Source: an uncultured Blautia sp. | GTDB lineage: Bacteria; Bacillota; Clostridia; Lachnospirales; Lachnospiraceae | Length of the DNA: 64,000 nt | Direction: 5' to 3' | Assembly (NCBI GenBank): GCA_900551075.1 | Contig: URVB01000005.1 | Span: 1 to 64,000 of the forward strand | Shown here: positions 35,463 to 44,348 of the stretch, in pieces | How the letters are laid out: each line of letters starts with the position of its first letter | How positions within the stretch are numbered: position 1 is the stretch's first letter | Translations under genes and position numbers: made by a program | The notes under the pieces: model-generated | The model's input: the letters and a program-made list of their open reading frames with translations, nothing else | Told to the model about the DNA's origin: nothing | Database searches by the model: none

Positions 35463-35978
35463 ATGGCAGAGATGAAGAACATATGTGGAAAGATCCCCTT
35501 AGACTTACATGAGAAAGTCAGGGCAGAGATCGAACTTAAAGAAAGCAGCACACAATTATTTATCCAGCAGGTGATTGAAGAACACTTCAACAGACTGGAA
35601 GGAAAAGGAGAAGAGAACATGGAAAAAAGAACATTAGCCGTACAGATATCCGAGGAATTGTTTCAGAGAGTGAAATGGGCAGTCGCAAAGGAACGTGTCA
35701 AACAGAAGGATTTTATTATCGCCATCATCGAGAAAGCGGTGGAAGAGGTAGAAGCCAAGTGGCAGGAACTGGAGCGGGCAGAACTGGAAGAGGTGACTCA
35801 GAGCGAAGTGCCTGAAGAAACGGAGCTTCCGGAAGAGTCGATGGAAATGCAGGAGGAAGAAGAATCCGAAGAGGAACAGGAAACGGAATCGGAAGAAACC
35901 ATCGAAGAAATGGAAGAGCCGGAAGAAGCAGAGGAAGAAGAACTGACGGAAGCCGGGGAGATGGAAGAGACAGCATAA
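35463..35978 (+). CDS. Tandem-domain (RHH-like) protein with Glu-rich tail
   Basis: Protein of 171 residues. Two similar blocks, GKIPLDLHEKVRAEIELKESS...FIQQVIEEHF (residues 8-42) and LAVQISEELFQRVKWAVAKERVKQKDFIIAIIEKAVEE (about 57-94), have a strand followed by two helices, the plan of ribbon-helix-helix DNA-binding proteins. The last 75 residues are almost entirely Glu with Ser, Met and Pro, a disordered acidic tail. AAAGGAG precedes ATG 35463. Likely an element regulator or DNA-binding accessory protein. Confidence 0.6.
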   Translation: MAEMKNICGKIPLDLHEKVRAEIELKESSTQLFIQQVIEEHFNRLEGKGEENMEKRTLAVQISEELFQRVKWAVAKERVKQKDFIIAIIEKAVEEVEAKWQELERAELEEVTQSEVPEETELPEESMEMQEEEESEEEQETESEETIEEMEEPEEAEEEELTEAGEMEETA

Positions 35979-36070
35979 TGCCAAGAGAAGAAAGATAACA
36001 GAATACAATGATTACACAAAAGCAGGCGGTACGGAGCAATCCGACCGTCTGTTTTTGTCAGCAAAGGAGG

Positions 36071-37357
36071 TTGATAGCCGCAACCATTCGATTTTTTGAT
36101 TTATTTAGCGGGATCGGGGGATTCCGTGAAGGATTAAGACGGGCAGGAGGCTTTACCTGTGTCGGACACTGTGAGGTGGATGCTTATGCGGATAAGAACT
36201 ACCGATTGCTGTTCGATACGGAAGGGGAGTGGTATTGCAATGACGCAAGAAACATTGAAACTGAACGAATGCCAGACTTTGATCTGTTGTGCGCAGGATT
36301 TCCTTGCCAGGCATTCTCTATCGCCGGAAAGCGGGAAGGATTTGCAGATGCCAGAGGAACTCTGTTCTTTGAGATTGCCAGACTGGTTACAGACAAACGA
36401 CCTGCGTATTTTATCCTTGAAAATGTTCCCGGACTGCTATCGCATGACAAGGGGCGGACGTTTCACACCATCCTCAGTACGTTTCATGAGTTGGGGTACT
36501 ATGTGGAATGGAAAGTGCTTAACAGCAAGGATTTCGGAGTCCCCCAATCCAGAAAGCGGGTGTATCTTATCGGATATCTTGATCGAAGATGTGCCGGAAA
36601 AATATTACCTTTCCCAGAAACAAATGGAACGTCTCTTGTACAAATCCGAACCGGCAGCCAAGGGAAAAGAGTCTACAGTCCCGAAGGATTAAGCTGTACT
36701 CTTACTTCCGGAGCAGGAGGCATGGGTGGAAAAACAGGATTGTATGAGATGGGTGTTCCCATTAAGGAAAATACCAAACAGGGCTATAAGATGGCATATT
36801 CCGGTGACAGCATTGACCTTGGATATCCGGGGATGAATACCAGAAGAGGACGTGTCGGGCATCAGATCGCCCATACGATTACGACAGGCATTCAGCAGGG
36901 GACACTGCATTTTGTAGATTTGTCTCTGCCGCCGCTTGTGACAGAGAACTGCAGATGTCTGAATACCAGACAGAATTCCAGCATCCATAATCACAAAGGG
37001 GAATGTTCCGGTGTTTTAAAAGAGGAAGGACCAAGAGCCATCCTGACACCAGCCAAGGAGCAGACGCGTCAGAATGGCCGGAGGATGAAAGAACCGGAAG
37101 AGCCGATGTTCACCATTACCGCAACAGACCGTCATGGTGTTGTGTACCGGGGGAGAATCCGGAAACTGGTGCCAAGGGAGTGTCTGCGTCTGCAGGGATA
37201 TTATGACTGGCAGATCGACCGGATGGAAAAAGAGACCTCAGACAGCCAGCTCTATAAGCAGGCAGGGAATGGGGTTACCATCAACGTGATTGAAGCCATC
37301 GGCAGGCTTTTGTGTCAGGTGAATCACCAGATCAAGACAGAAGATGCCATGCAGTAG
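36071..37357 (+). CDS. C5-cytosine DNA methyltransferase
   Basis: Protein of about 428 residues with the m5C methyltransferase motifs: RFFDLFSGIGGFREG (SAM), GFPCQAFSIAGKREGF (catalytic Cys), YFILENVPGL, VLNSKDFGVPQSRKRVYLIG and, at the C-terminus, KQAGNGVTINVIEAI. The target-recognition region lies between about residues 200 and 350. The start is uncertain: TTG 36071 sits directly after AAGGAGG. Open frame extends to 36008. It probably modifies element DNA against host restriction. No partner nuclease is adjacent. A second long frame overlaps it (36159-36692). Confidence 0.87.
   Translation: MIAATIRFFDLFSGIGGFREGLRRAGGFTCVGHCEVDAYADKNYRLLFDTEGEWYCNDARNIETERMPDFDLLCAGFPCQAFSIAGKREGFADARGTLFFEIARLVTDKRPAYFILENVPGLLSHDKGRTFHTILSTFHELGYYVEWKVLNSKDFGVPQSRKRVYLIGYLDRRCAGKILPFPETNGTSLVQIRTGSQGKRVYSPEGLSCTLTSGAGGMGGKTGLYEMGVPIKENTKQGYKMAYSGDSIDLGYPGMNTRRGRVGHQIAHTITTGIQQGTLHFVDLSLPPLVTENCRCLNTRQNSSIHNHKGECSGVLKEEGPRAILTPAKEQTRQNGRRMKEPEEPMFTITATDRHGVVYRGRIRKLVPRECLRLQGYYDWQIDRMEKETSDSQLYKQAGNGVTINVIEAIGRLLCQVNHQIKTEDAMQ
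36159..36692 (+). other. Long overlapping open frame inside the cytosine methyltransferase gene
   Basis: A 177-codon frame, shifted relative to the methyltransferase, ends SDILIEDVPEKYYLSQKQMERLL then KGKESTVPKD. The LSDIL...VPEKYYLS pattern resembles a motif I associate with methyltransferase-linked proteins of clostridial elements. No ribosome-binding site is seen at 36159, but ATG 36240 (MTQETLKL) is also possible. It may be an overprinted gene, a relic of an ancestral frame, or chance. Confidence 0.3.
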
Positions 37358-37367
37358 GAGGTAGCAC

Positions 37368-38327
37368 ATGCCAATCGGAATCAAAGACCAATATTTTGGT
37401 ACGGAAATTGAAATGACGGGGATTACCAGACGGAAAGCAGCGGAGGCGGTGGCAGAACTGTTCGGTACACAGGCAGAGTATGATGGCGGGTATTATGAAT
37501 CATGGGCAGTACGAGACCGGGAAGGGAAGAAATGGAAATTCATGTATGACGGCAGTATAGATACAGAACGCAGGGAACGGGGGCGGATTATAGGTGCCGA
37601 TTCTTCTTATAGTACCGAAATGGTAAGTCCGAAACTGGAGTATGCGGAAATGGAAAAGCTGCAGGAGGTGGTTCGCTGTCTTAGGCATCACCGGGCAAGA
37701 GTGAACAGTTCTTGCGGAATGCACGTCCATGTTGATGCAGCGAACCATACGGCCCGGAGTTTGAAGAATGCGCTGACTATTATGTATGCGAAGGAAGATA
37801 TTTTATTTCAGGCGTTGAATGTGCAGACATCCAGAGAAAGGCGGTATTGCCAGAAGGTGCGTCCGATGGTGCTGGAGAAAATCCGAAGGATGCCGAACAG
37901 TACGATTTCCATGGAAAAGTTAAAACGTACCTGGTACGAAGGACGAGATGGAAGCCACAGCCATTATGACAGCACCCGGTATTATGCCCTGAATCTCCAT
38001 GCAGTGTTTTCTAAAGGTACTTTGGAATGGCGCTGTTTTGAAAGTACCCTCCACGCCGGAAAAGTGCGGGCAAATATTACCCTGGCTCTTGCCATATCTG
38101 CACAGGCCATCAATCAGAGATGTGCCCAGATGAAGAAAACGGAAATTTCGGAGAATCCTTGTTTTACATTCCGCACCTTTTTATTGAGGCTTGGGTTGAT
38201 TGGACCGGAATATAAAAATGTCCGGGACCACCTGCTTTCCAATCTGGAAGGAGACCGGGCATGGAGATATGACAAGAGTAATTATGAATGCCTGAATAGA
38301 AATCAAAGGGCGTCAGATGCCCGGTAG
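37368..38327 (+). CDS. Amidoligase-family (ATP-grasp/GCS-like) enzyme
   Basis: Protein of 319 residues. YFGTEIEMTGITR at the N-terminus, SSCGMHVHVDAAN (about residues 114-126) and FSKGTLEWRCFESTLH (about 221-236) are the conserved acidic and His motifs of the PF12224 amidoligases, carboxylate-amine ligases related to glutamate-cysteine ligase. They are predicted to add amino acids or amines to proteins or peptidoglycan. The gamma-glutamylcyclotransferase-like gene starts 10 bases downstream, a recurrent pairing in which one enzyme makes and the other removes a gamma-glutamyl-type link. The target here is unknown. Confidence 0.82.
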   Translation: MPIGIKDQYFGTEIEMTGITRRKAAEAVAELFGTQAEYDGGYYESWAVRDREGKKWKFMYDGSIDTERRERGRIIGADSSYSTEMVSPKLEYAEMEKLQEVVRCLRHHRARVNSSCGMHVHVDAANHTARSLKNALTIMYAKEDILFQALNVQTSRERRYCQKVRPMVLEKIRRMPNSTISMEKLKRTWYEGRDGSHSHYDSTRYYALNLHAVFSKGTLEWRCFESTLHAGKVRANITLALAISAQAINQRCAQMKKTEISENPCFTFRTFLLRLGLIGPEYKNVRDHLLSNLEGDRAWRYDKSNYECLNRNQRASDAR

Positions 38328-38337
38328 GAGGTGAGCA

Positions 38338-38832
38338 ATGAAAGAAATATACTACTTTGCCTATGGCAGCAACATGAATTTAGACCAGATGGAGTACCGC
38401 TGTCCCGATGCAGAAGTCGTGGAAAATGTCCGTCTGGAAGGATACCGTCTGACTTTCTGCGGAAGGCCCACAGGCAGTGGGGTGGCAACCATTCTTCCGG
38501 AAGAGGGCAGCCATGTAGAAGGTGTGTTATGGAAGATCACACCGGAGTGTGAACGGAGTCTGGATTTTTACGAAGGATATCCCCATCTTTATGGGAAGGA
38601 GCAGATCTGTGTAAAAAATCGTGACGGTCAGGAACGCAGTGTGATGGTATACACCATGAACGCACCTTATAAGGAACAGCCGGCCATTCCCTCGCATGTT
38701 TATCTGGCGGGGATTTTGGAAGGGTGTTATCAGAATGACCTGCCAAGGAAACCAGTGACGGATGCGGTCATGCGCACCCGGAAAGAGGTGGGGCATAGGC
38801 CGAAAGGACAGAAAAAAGAATATCAGAGATAA
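38338..38832 (+). CDS. Gamma-glutamylcyclotransferase (AIG2)-like protein
   Basis: Protein of 164 residues. YYFAYGSNMNLDQM is the canonical substrate-binding start of GGCT proteins. GVLWKITPECERSLDFYEGYPHLYGK carries the Glu of LDFYEG that acts as general acid/base. A basic tail (GHRPKGQKKEYQR) is extra. Co-transcribed with the amidoligase, so probably releases gamma-glutamyl amines as 5-oxoproline or trims the amidoligase product. Confidence 0.85.
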   Translation: MKEIYYFAYGSNMNLDQMEYRCPDAEVVENVRLEGYRLTFCGRPTGSGVATILPEEGSHVEGVLWKITPECERSLDFYEGYPHLYGKEQICVKNRDGQERSVMVYTMNAPYKEQPAIPSHVYLAGILEGCYQNDLPRKPVTDAVMRTRKEVGHRPKGQKKEYQR

Positions 38833-38835
38833 CAA

Positions 38836-38862
38836 GGCCGCAGGGGATTCCTCTGCGGTCTT
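38836..38862 (+). terminator. Hairpin terminator before the adhesin gene
   Basis: GGCCGCAGGG pairs with CCTCTGCGGTC with a short loop, then TTTCT. Confidence 0.55.
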
Positions 38863-38882
38863 TCTAAGAAAAGGAGAATGCA

Positions 38883-41800
38883 ATGAAGCATAGAAATTTT
38901 AAAACAAGGATTGCCGCATTCGGACTGGCACTGCTGATGGGAATGAGTCCTATGAGCAGCGCAGTGAATGCTTATGCGGCAGAAGAGACAAAGTCGGCAG
39001 AAACAAAAGCTGAGACTTTGGAAACGGAAGCGATCACAGTTACAGAAGAAATCAAAGTGACTGCAGAAGATATTGTAAAATCGGTATCGGATGATACCTT
39101 TCAGGTAGAGTCCTGCATGGAAGGTATCCATTATGATCCGGAAAAAGAGGATGTGACACTGACAGCCATTGAAAAGGAAGATGGCGGCAGTTATGAGCCA
39201 GATCAGGCAGGAACTTATCTTGCCAGCTATCTGGTCGTGCCAAAGGATAAAAGCGCCAGTTACGTGGTTACCCGGAAGGTGACACTGACGGACAGCGAAG
39301 GGCAGGCGCACACAGAGGAAAACGGAGGCCAGCACCAGAAAGAGGATACGCAGTCCGAAGAGGATTCGGATTCGCCTGTGCAGGCAGTCACAGAAGTAGA
39401 GGTGACTGCATCCGATGAGGAAATGACCGCACAGGCATTAAAAGAACTGGAAACTGATATTGCAGAAGGGAATGTGATGGTATTCTCCGGAGCAGCCGAT
39501 ATGGCGAAGACCAGAGGAACGGTTACGCTGGAAAAAGGGGAGACCATTTATTATCCAAGTTATATCGGGAATTATCTGACCTGCTGGTTTTGGGTAAATG
39601 GAAAGATTGCCTATTGTCTGGAATCCCACAAAGCATCCCCGCCGAGCGGTGACTACGTGGCAGAAGTATTAGACAGCAATAAAAACCTGCAGAAAGTTTT
39701 ATATTATGGATATGGCGGCGCCGGGGATATCACAGGCAGTTATCTGTCCGGAAAGAGTGCAGAAGAGAAGTATGTGTATACCCATATCGCAGCCAGCTAT
39801 GCTTATGCGGGAGAGGCAGGTTTTACAGGTTGTGACTACGATGATCTGGTAAGTGCCGGAGTCATCGCTTTTATCGACACACTGTTTGGAATGGAAGAGC
39901 CGCCGAAAGGGGAACTTTCTTTCTCCAAGACATCGGTAAAAGCGGTTCTTGATGGAAATGTGCAGAAGACTCCGAGCATCAAGCTGTCCGGAGACCACAG
40001 AAATTATGTGAGTGTTACCGTTCCGAAAAATGTGACGATCCACAATAAAACCAAGGGAACTTCCCAAACAGACGGAACACTGAAGATTTACGGCGGGGAT
40101 ACCTTTTATCTGACTGCCGATATGCTTCACATTGGAAAATATGAATCTGGAAAACTGTATGGTTCGGTAGGTGAAACATGGAGAACACTGGTATTATCTA
40201 CGGGAGATTCGGATCAGGATATCGGTGTGTTTGAATCCGAGAGTGCCAGTCCGGTAAGCTTTTCCGTTGACTGGATGGAAATGACAAGAATTGAACTGAC
40301 GAAAAAGGATGCCAATACCAAGAACCCTCTGGACGGGGCAGTCTATGGAATCTATACCGATGCCAAATGTGAGCATCTGTTGATGGAGATGGCAGCTACG
40401 GGAGAGGATGGAACAGCAGTCAGTGATTACTTTGAAGCGGCATTGAAGATTGTTTATGTGCAGGAAATCAAAGCACCGGATCTGTATGCGGAAAATAAGG
40501 AGATTTATAAGGTGGATGTGGCTGCCGGAAAGACGGTCAGCGTGACAGGAACGGATGAGCGTGTCACCGGAGCTGTTCATATCAAGAAGATTGACCGGGA
40601 AACGCAGGACTTTCTTCCACAGGGAGACAGTGCGTTAGCGGGAGCGGTGTATGGACTTTATGCCAAAGAAGATATCCTGCATCCGGATGGGAAGACCGGA
40701 GTGGTGTTCAAAAAAGACAGCCTGATCGCACAGGGTGTGATCAAAGCAGACGGAACACTGGATTTTTCCGAACTGTATCTGGGAGAGATGTATGTAAAAG
40801 AAATCACACCGCCGGAAGGATATCTCGTGGATACTACGAAATACGATGTCACACTTTCCTATGAAGGGCAGGAAGTGACAGAGGTCAGCCGGGATCTGAC
40901 AGTGACTGAGCAGGTCAAGAAACAGGCATTCCAACTGATTAAGATCAGCGAGGATGGAGACCAGACAGAAACAGATCTTGTGGAAGGTGCCGGATTCAAA
41001 GTGTATCTGGTCAGCAGTTTATCCAAGGTAAAGAGCGGAGAACTGAAACCGTCCAATGGAGAAGCGTTTACTGCAGAGGATTTCAGAGGTTATGATTTCA
41101 GCAACGAGCAGGTGGCAGTGACTTACACCAATGGAAAAGCAGTTCCGGTACCGGAGCTGATGACGGATAAGAAGGGGTATGCCATCAGCCCGGAACTGCC
41201 GTATGGTCTTTATGTCGTAGAGGAAAGTACGGTACCGGAAAACTTAAAAGCCATTGATCCATTCCTTGTCCGTGTGGATGAGGACAGCAGAGAACCAATG
41301 CAGTGGCGTATCTTCGATGACCGTCCGTTTGAGTTCCTTTTAAAGATCATCAAAAAAGATGCACAGACCGGAAATACCGTATTGAAAGCCGGGGCATCTT
41401 ATCAGATTTACGACATGGAGAAAGAGGAATATGTAGAGCAGGTTATCCAGTACCCGAAGAAGGAAACCATCCGTGTGTTCCAGACTAATGAGGAAGGGTA
41501 TCTGGTGACACCGGAAGAACTGAAGTGTTCCACTTACCGTATTGAGGAAGTGAAAGCACCGGAAGGGTTTGTCAGACAGGGATATGAAATGTCTCTGGTA
41601 CAGGATGATACGGTAATCCCATCCTCAGAAGTGACCAATCAGGGGATTTATAAAGAAGCACCAAAGGACAGTATTGTCATTACTGTATCTTCCGATACGG
41701 CACATCAGATCGATCCGGATACGGGAGCGGTCATTGTGGAGGTAGAACAGCCAAATGAGGAACAGGTGGGAAGCCTGACACTTACAAAAACCGGAGAGCA

Positions 41801-43253
41801 GCCAGTGAAGGTGGACGGAGATTCGCTCCTTGATAAGGCAAAATCTGTGATCCATAAGATTCAGACAGCATTGACAGGAGAAGCGGAAACAACAGGTATT
41901 TTCCGTAACTTCATTTATGAAGAATCCGGTGTGGAAGGTGCCGAGTTTGAACTTTATGCCAAAGACACCATTTATTCTCCGGACGGGGCAAAGGATGAAG
42001 CTGGAAATCCGGTTGTCCGTTATGAAAAGGATGATCTGGTAGCAAAACTGAAAACAGATGAAAACGGGAAAGCGGTTGTAAATAACCTGCCTCTGGGCTC
42101 TTATTACTTAAAAGAAACAGTGGCCGGAGAGCATTTCGTCCTGAATACAGAACAAAAGGAATTTACCCTGACCTCAGAGGATGATACACAGGCGGTGGTT
42201 TATGAAGGTGTTGCCTATAAAAATGAAAGACAGAAGATTTCCATTTCCGTAGAAAAGAAGGATGCCGTTACGGAAGAAAAGCTGGAGGGCGTTATTTTTG
42301 GATTGTATGCCAAGGAAGATATCCTGTCCAATCAGGGAGAGGTTCTGGTGGAGAAGGATAGACTGTTAGAAAAGAAAGCAACCGATGAAAACGGACAGCT
42401 TACCTTTGACAGCGATCTGTATCATGGTACTTATTATGTAAAAGAGGAAGTCCGAAAACCGGGGTATCTGCCGAATGAAGAAGTCTGGGAGATTGAGGCA
42501 GTCTATGAGGACCAGAACCTTGCAGAAATCACGCTTACAAAAGAGATTGAGAACCAGCCGACCAAGAGCCAGTTTACAAAGACAGATGCCACCACAGGAG
42601 AAGAACTGGAAGGGGCAAAACTTCAGATCTTAAATAAAGACGGAGAGGTTGTGGAAGAGTGGATCAGCACGAAAGAGCCGCATATCGTGTATGGATTACC
42701 GGAAGGAACTTATACACTTCATGAAGAACTGGCTCCGTATACAGAGGGTTATGTATCCGCAGCGGATGTGGAGTTTGAAGTGTTAGAAGATGGCAGTGTG
42801 ACGGAAGTGGAAATGAAGGATGAATATTCCAAAGTGGAAATTTCCAAAACCGATCTTACCACCGGAGAAGAACTTAAGGGAGCGAAGCTGCAGATCTTGA
42901 ACAAGGACGGCGAAGTTCTGGAAGAATGGATAACCGATGGAAAGCCGCATCTGGTAGAGAAGCTCCCGGTGGGAGAAGAACTGACGCTTCGTGAGATCAC
43001 AGCACCGGATGGCTATGAGATTGCCGAGGATGTGAAGTTCACACTGGAAGATACGATGGAGATCCAGAAGGTAGAGATGAAGGATGCAAGGACACCGGAA
43101 ACAACGGTGCCAAAAACAGGAGATGATCCTTGGAAACCGTTGGTACTGCTGATCATCTGTATTGCATCGGCAGGAGCATTGCTTGGCACTATGGTATATA
43201 AAAGAAAACATCGCAAATCCGGGGAAACACATGAAACGAAAAGTCAGGAATAA
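38883..43253 (+). CDS. Large Cna-B/SpaA-type surface adhesin with sortase signal
   Basis: Surface protein of 1456 residues. Signal peptide (about 1-33, ending NAYAAEE). A disordered Glu/Thr-rich region follows, then a thioester-like head with YLTCWFWVNGKIAYCLES (about 222-240). Eight Cna-B/SpaA beta-sandwich repeats run from about 470 to 1400, each with a Lys near its start (for example LTKKD, VEKKDA) and a V(K/Q)E, LHE or LRE box near its end (GTYYVKEE, GTYTLHEE), the residues of isopeptide bonds. The last two repeats are near-copies. The C-terminus has the sorting motif VPKTG, a hydrophobic helix and KRKHRKSG. It should be anchored by the sortase encoded next and may bring cells together for conjugation or bind host tissue. 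Confidence 0.88.
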   Translation: MKHRNFKTRIAAFGLALLMGMSPMSSAVNAYAAEETKSAETKAETLETEAITVTEEIKVTAEDIVKSVSDDTFQVESCMEGIHYDPEKEDVTLTAIEKEDGGSYEPDQAGTYLASYLVVPKDKSASYVVTRKVTLTDSEGQAHTEENGGQHQKEDTQSEEDSDSPVQAVTEVEVTASDEEMTAQALKELETDIAEGNVMVFSGAADMAKTRGTVTLEKGETIYYPSYIGNYLTCWFWVNGKIAYCLESHKASPPSGDYVAEVLDSNKNLQKVLYYGYGGAGDITGSYLSGKSAEEKYVYTHIAASYAYAGEAGFTGCDYDDLVSAGVIAFIDTLFGMEEPPKGELSFSKTSVKAVLDGNVQKTPSIKLSGDHRNYVSVTVPKNVTIHNKTKGTSQTDGTLKIYGGDTFYLTADMLHIGKYESGKLYGSVGETWRTLVLSTGDSDQDIGVFESESASPVSFSVDWMEMTRIELTKKDANTKNPLDGAVYGIYTDAKCEHLLMEMAATGEDGTAVSDYFEAALKIVYVQEIKAPDLYAENKEIYKVDVAAGKTVSVTGTDERVTGAVHIKKIDRETQDFLPQGDSALAGAVYGLYAKEDILHPDGKTGVVFKKDSLIAQGVIKADGTLDFSELYLGEMYVKEITPPEGYLVDTTKYDVTLSYEGQEVTEVSRDLTVTEQVKKQAFQLIKISEDGDQTETDLVEGAGFKVYLVSSLSKVKSGELKPSNGEAFTAEDFRGYDFSNEQVAVTYTNGKAVPVPELMTDKKGYAISPELPYGLYVVEESTVPENLKAIDPFLVRVDEDSREPMQWRIFDDRPFEFLLKIIKKDAQTGNTVLKAGASYQIYDMEKEEYVEQVIQYPKKETIRVFQTNEEGYLVTPEELKCSTYRIEEVKAPEGFVRQGYEMSLVQDDTVIPSSEVTNQGIYKEAPKDSIVITVSSDTAHQIDPDTGAVIVEVEQPNEEQVGSLTLTKTGEQPVKVDGDSLLDKAKSVIHKIQTALTGEAETTGIFRNFIYEESGVEGAEFELYAKDTIYSPDGAKDEAGNPVVRYEKDDLVAKLKTDENGKAVVNNLPLGSYYLKETVAGEHFVLNTEQKEFTLTSEDDTQAVVYEGVAYKNERQKISISVEKKDAVTEEKLEGVIFGLYAKEDILSNQGEVLVEKDRLLEKKATDENGQLTFDSDLYHGTYYVKEEVRKPGYLPNEEVWEIEAVYEDQNLAEITLTKEIENQPTKSQFTKTDATTGEELEGAKLQILNKDGEVVEEWISTKEPHIVYGLPEGTYTLHEELAPYTEGYVSAADVEFEVLEDGSVTEVEMKDEYSKVEISKTDLTTGEELKGAKLQILNKDGEVLEEWITDGKPHLVEKLPVGEELTLREITAPDGYEIAEDVKFTLEDTMEIQKVEMKDARTPETTVPKTGDDPWKPLVLLIICIASAGALLGTMVYKRKHRKSGETHETKSQE

Positions 43254-44016
43254 AAAATGGAGCTGTCTGGTGCAGGTGCTGTTACTTTGCATCTGCATCG
43301 GAAGTGCAGCCATGCTTACCTATGAGATGATAATCCTGCCAAGACAGAACCGGGAACTGGCAGAAGAACTGAAGGATTCCTTTCCGGAGATTCCCTCTCC
43401 GGAGGATTCTTCTCATGGGGAAAGTCCCAAACAGGCTGGAAAGGAGCCAGAGGTGTCTGCCGTTGACCTTTCCTCTCTGCAGGCACAGTTCCCGGATGTT
43501 CAGGGCTGGCTTACCATCCCAGATACTGGAATCGATTACCCGGTATTAAAAAGCAGTGTGGATGATCCGGAGTATTATCTGAGACGTAATTATAAAGGGG
43601 ATTATGATATAAACGGAAGTCTGTTTTTTCAAGCAGATTGTTCCTTAACGGAATCCGGTAACCGGATCATTTACGGACATAACATGAACAGCGGCGCCAT
43701 GTTCGGGAATCTGGAAAAGTATGCAGCCAAATCCTACTGGCAGGAGCACCCCAAGGTGTTCCAGCAGACAGCGGCAGGAATGGAAGTTTATGAGATTGCG
43801 GCAGTCCTAAAGGCAGATGTGTCCATGTTCCCGTTCCAGCAGGCATTCCAGAACCAGCGGGATGCAGAAGCGTATGTGGAGCAGGCAAAGGCACAGTCTT
43901 TGTTCGAGACTGGGGTAAATGGTGCAGATTGTGAGACAGTGCTGACGCTTGTTACCTGCTCTTATGAGTGGAAGGAAGCAAGAAATATCGTAGTTGCGGT
44001 AAAAGTGCAGCCGTAA
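43231..44016 (+). CDS. Class B sortase
   Basis: Protein of 261 residues. N-terminal membrane helix (about residues 11-31), then a sortase barrel: NIPDTGIDYPV-like GWLTIPDTGIDYPVL, NRIIYGHNMNSGAMF with the catalytic His, TLVTCSYEW with the catalytic Cys, and the Arg in KEARNIVVA. ATG 43231 lies inside the adhesin gene's end (23-base overlap), so the two are coupled. It most likely anchors the adhesin through its VPKTG motif, or assembles it. Confidence 0.88.
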   Translation: MKRKVRNKKWSCLVQVLLLCICIGSAAMLTYEMIILPRQNRELAEELKDSFPEIPSPEDSSHGESPKQAGKEPEVSAVDLSSLQAQFPDVQGWLTIPDTGIDYPVLKSSVDDPEYYLRRNYKGDYDINGSLFFQADCSLTESGNRIIYGHNMNSGAMFGNLEKYAAKSYWQEHPKVFQQTAAGMEVYEIAAVLKADVSMFPFQQAFQNQRDAEAYVEQAKAQSLFETGVNGADCETVLTLVTCSYEWKEARNIVVAVKVQP

Positions 44017-44348
44017 ACAGACCATGAAAGACAGAAATGTTCGCCATAGGGGGATACCGCAACGAACCGTTGACAACAGGCAGCTATTACAACCAAGAAC
44101 TGTTCGGGAAAGGGGGATATGGTCTGCCATTTGACCGCTTTTCTTCTGGGAAGAAGTGTTCGTAAAAGCACGAAAAGTGCAGAAAGTGCGCCAAAACCAG
44201 CCAGATTACAGGGGATGTGAGTGTTCGCCATAAGCCCAGAGGCAGGCTGATTGGTGCAGCAAAGAAAAAGATACCAGTTAAAATGATAGAGGCGGAGTGT
44301 ACGAAAAAGGTATGCTCCGCTGTTTTAATAGGAAAGTGAGGAAACGAA
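44017..44348 (+). other. Intergenic region upstream of metK with repeated TGTTCG motifs
   Basis: No gene is visible. TGTTCG recurs at 44038, 44101, 44157 and 44222, about 60 bases apart. The first and last copies extend to TGTTCGCCATA, and the first two are each followed within ten bases by AGGGGGATA. A terminator-like hairpin at 44290-44326 (GCGGAG...CTCCGC, then TGTTTT) stands just before metK. Possible regulatory or transfer-related sites. Confidence 0.4.
44290..44326 (+). terminator. Hairpin terminator just upstream of metK
   Basis: GCGGAG (44292-44297) pairs with CTCCGC (44315-44320), followed by TGTTTTAAT. It ends the adhesin-sortase unit or could act as an attenuator for metK. Confidence 0.55.

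Noticed and set aside
35725..36064. Minus-strand frames rich in Phe/Leu or Ser opposite the Glu-rich tail
   Set aside because: They are the complements of a GAA/GAG-rich coding region and have no independent support.
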